From Bacteriovoracaceae bacterium UBA6261 (GTDB lineage Bacteria > Bdellovibrionota > Bacteriovoracia > Bacteriovoracales > Bacteriovoracaceae), in NCBI GenBank assembly GCA_002440825.1, contig DJVH01000116.1:1-22636 (forward strand): DNA of 22,636 bases, read 5' to 3'. A program made the position numbers and the translations under genes. Below are positions 21,684-22,636 of the stretch, piece by piece (positions within the stretch are counted from its first letter, which is position 1; every line of letters starts with the position of its first letter). The notes under the pieces were generated by a model. That model was not told the origin of the DNA and made no database searches. It was given only the letters and a program-made list of their open reading frames with translations.

Positions 21684-22636
21684 ATGTCTTTTAAAGTCCA
21701 CAAGCAGATCTTGGGTCTAACATTGATCGGCGCTTTGACGACTAACGCGGCACTTGCCGGTTCAGTCGCTGTAGGTAAAACAGTAAACGCTCAGCTTTCA
21801 CAAAATGCTGAGACAATTCAGAATTTGTTCAACGATTACCAATTCGAAATGGATGATTGGAATGGTTCTGATTTCTATTACAAAAAAGACGCTGAAACTC
21901 GTCTTGCTGAAGGACTAAGAGAGCTTCTTGATCGTGGTGTTTCAATTCAAGAAATCCAGGTTCAAATGGAAAACAGAATTTTAAATCCAAGAAAAAAATC
22001 AGAGTACAGAGCTTTGATTGAATCTCTTAAAACTCAAAATTATTCTGAAGAAAAAATCGCACAAGTTGCGATGACATTCATGGCAGACGGAAATCAGACT
22101 GGTGCTGCTTTCACTTCTGACGGAGCAAGAGTTAACTACAAAAAAATCGCCATGATTGTTGGTGCAGTGATCGTAGCAACAGTAACTGTCATGATGATCA
22201 TCGAACTTAAAAAACTTAAGTCTGGTGCTTACAATGGAAAAGATGGAGCGAATGGAGCAAATGGTGCTACAGGAGCGACAGGAGCAACTGGTGAGCAAGG
22301 TGTAATCGGTATCCAAGGCCCTAAAGGTGATAAAGGTGACAAGGGTGATAAAGGGGATAAAGGTGACAAAGGTGATAAAGGTGATAAAGGTGACACCGGT
22401 GAAAAAGGTGAGAAAGGTGACAAAGGTGAGAAAGGTGACAAAGGTGAGAAAGGTGACAAAGGTGACCACGGCGTAAAAGGTGATAAAGGTGACCAAGGTG
22501 AAAAAGGTGAAAAAGGTGACCAAGGTAACCAAGGTGATAAAGGTGATAAAGGTGATAAAGGTGACCAAGGTGATCACGGCGTAAAAGGTGATAAAGGTGA
22601 CCAAGGTGAAAAAGGTGAAAAAGGTGACAAAGGTGA
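21684..22636 (+). CDS. Collagen-like (Gly-X-Y) protein, 5' part, runs off the window
   Basis: The frame is open from an ATG with a good ribosome site to the right edge (317 codons and two bases), so the C-terminus is missing. Residues 1-26 are a Sec signal peptide (core ILGLTLIGALTTNAALA). Residues 27-152 are a soluble, mostly helical domain I cannot name, rich in Glu and Gln, with no cysteine. Residues 155-175 form a transmembrane helix (IAMIVGAVIVATVTVMMIIEL). From G185 the protein is an uninterrupted collagen tract: 44 complete Gly-X-Y triplets and counting, first GAN/GAT, then mostly GDK, GEK, GDQ. The Asp/Glu-Lys triplets would give charge-stabilised triple helices without hydroxyproline. 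A cell-surface fibre is the likely role; this is inferred from other bacterial collagens. Confidence 0.88.
   Translation, partial: MSFKVHKQILGLTLIGALTTNAALAGSVAVGKTVNAQLSQNAETIQNLFNDYQFEMDDWNGSDFYYKKDAETRLAEGLRELLDRGVSIQEIQVQMENRILNPRKKSEYRALIESLKTQNYSEEKIAQVAMTFMADGNQTGAAFTSDGARVNYKKIAMIVGAVIVATVTVMMIIELKKLKSGAYNGKDGANGANGATGATGATGEQGVIGIQGPKGDKGDKGDKGDKGDKGDKGDKGDTGEKGEKGDKGEKGDKGEKGDKGDHGVKGDKGDQGEKGEKGDQGNQGDKGDKGDKGDQGDHGVKGDKGDQGEKGEKGDKG
22461..22636 (+). repeat. Higher-order 108-bp repeat inside the collagen tract
   Basis: The block GDH-GVK-GDK-GDQ-GEK-GEK-GD begins at 22461 and again at 22569, a period of 12 triplets (36 residues, 108 bp). The nucleotide sequence is nearly identical over the visible part; the second copy is cut by the window end. 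Inside it, 9-nt units (ggtgataaa and variants) repeat many times from 22323. Confidence 0.85.

Noticed and set aside
22229..22459. Minus-strand Ser-Pro-Leu/Phe repeat frame
   Set aside because: It is a second antisense reading of the same 9-nt repeats and not an independent gene.
21999..22604. Minus-strand open frame opposite the collagen-like gene
   Set aside because: Its VTF/ITF repeats are the antisense of Gly-X-Y codons; it has no ribosome site, and the plus-strand frame has a signal peptide and ribosome site.
22323..22636. CRISPR-like array
   Set aside because: The repeats are contiguous 9-nt coding units with no unique spacers of constant length.
1..22636. tRNA, rRNA, insertion sequence, prophage or attachment site
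   Set aside because: No transposase, integrase, terminal inverted repeats or RNA-gene patterns were seen; gene order and composition look like stable chromosome.

Overview
The window reads as a chromosomal segment of a motile Gram-negative bacterium with moderately low G+C. Close gene packing, a flagellin with the standard N and C termini, a CheA-P1-like/CheX/CheY set, a degenerate HD-GYP protein, several secreted zinc peptidases and a collagen-like surface protein together suggest a Bdellovibrionota-type organism (Bacteriovorax/Peredibacter-like). This assignment is an inference from gene content; no rRNA or universal marker is present.

Layout. (1) 1-2240: a small HELGH peptidase on the minus strand, then a plus-strand pair made of a signal-peptide protein overlapping a calcineurin-like phosphoesterase. 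(2) 2242-7504: a tight minus-strand signalling operon. In transcription order it is a 909-residue protein with a pseudo-receiver, a long acidic repeat region and a C-terminal domain; a degenerate HD-GYP protein; CheY; a CheA-P1-like protein lacking the phospho-histidine; and the CheY phosphatase CheX. (3) 7505-8697: a leader with a sigma-28-like promoter, flagellin and a strong terminator. (4) 8695-18158: about 9.5 kb and eleven minus-strand genes with gaps of 22 nt or less, or overlaps. These are an EthD-like protein, PaaF, PaaG, a PaaA-like diiron protein, PaaH split into two genes, a PaaJ-type thiolase, a secreted metzincin-like peptidase, a cupin, an aldehyde dehydrogenase and a GST. It resembles a phenylacetyl-CoA (aerobic hybrid) degradation operon, but paaB, paaC, paaE, paaK and paaZ are not in the window. 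(5) 18283-18654: a DUF1304 membrane protein. (6) 18678-21387: a secreted HEFAH peptidase overlapping an upstream secreted protein of unknown function. (7) 21388-22636: a regulatory region with repeated TGTCTA sites, then a divergent collagen-like gene that runs off the right edge.

The most notable items are the chemotaxis-like module (a His-less CheA-P1 homologue with a CheZ/FliM-like C-terminal tail, encoded between CheY and CheX), the repeat-rich scaffold protein that heads it, the two-gene PaaH, and the collagen-like protein, which has a transmembrane segment between its signal peptide and its uninterrupted Gly-X-Y tract.
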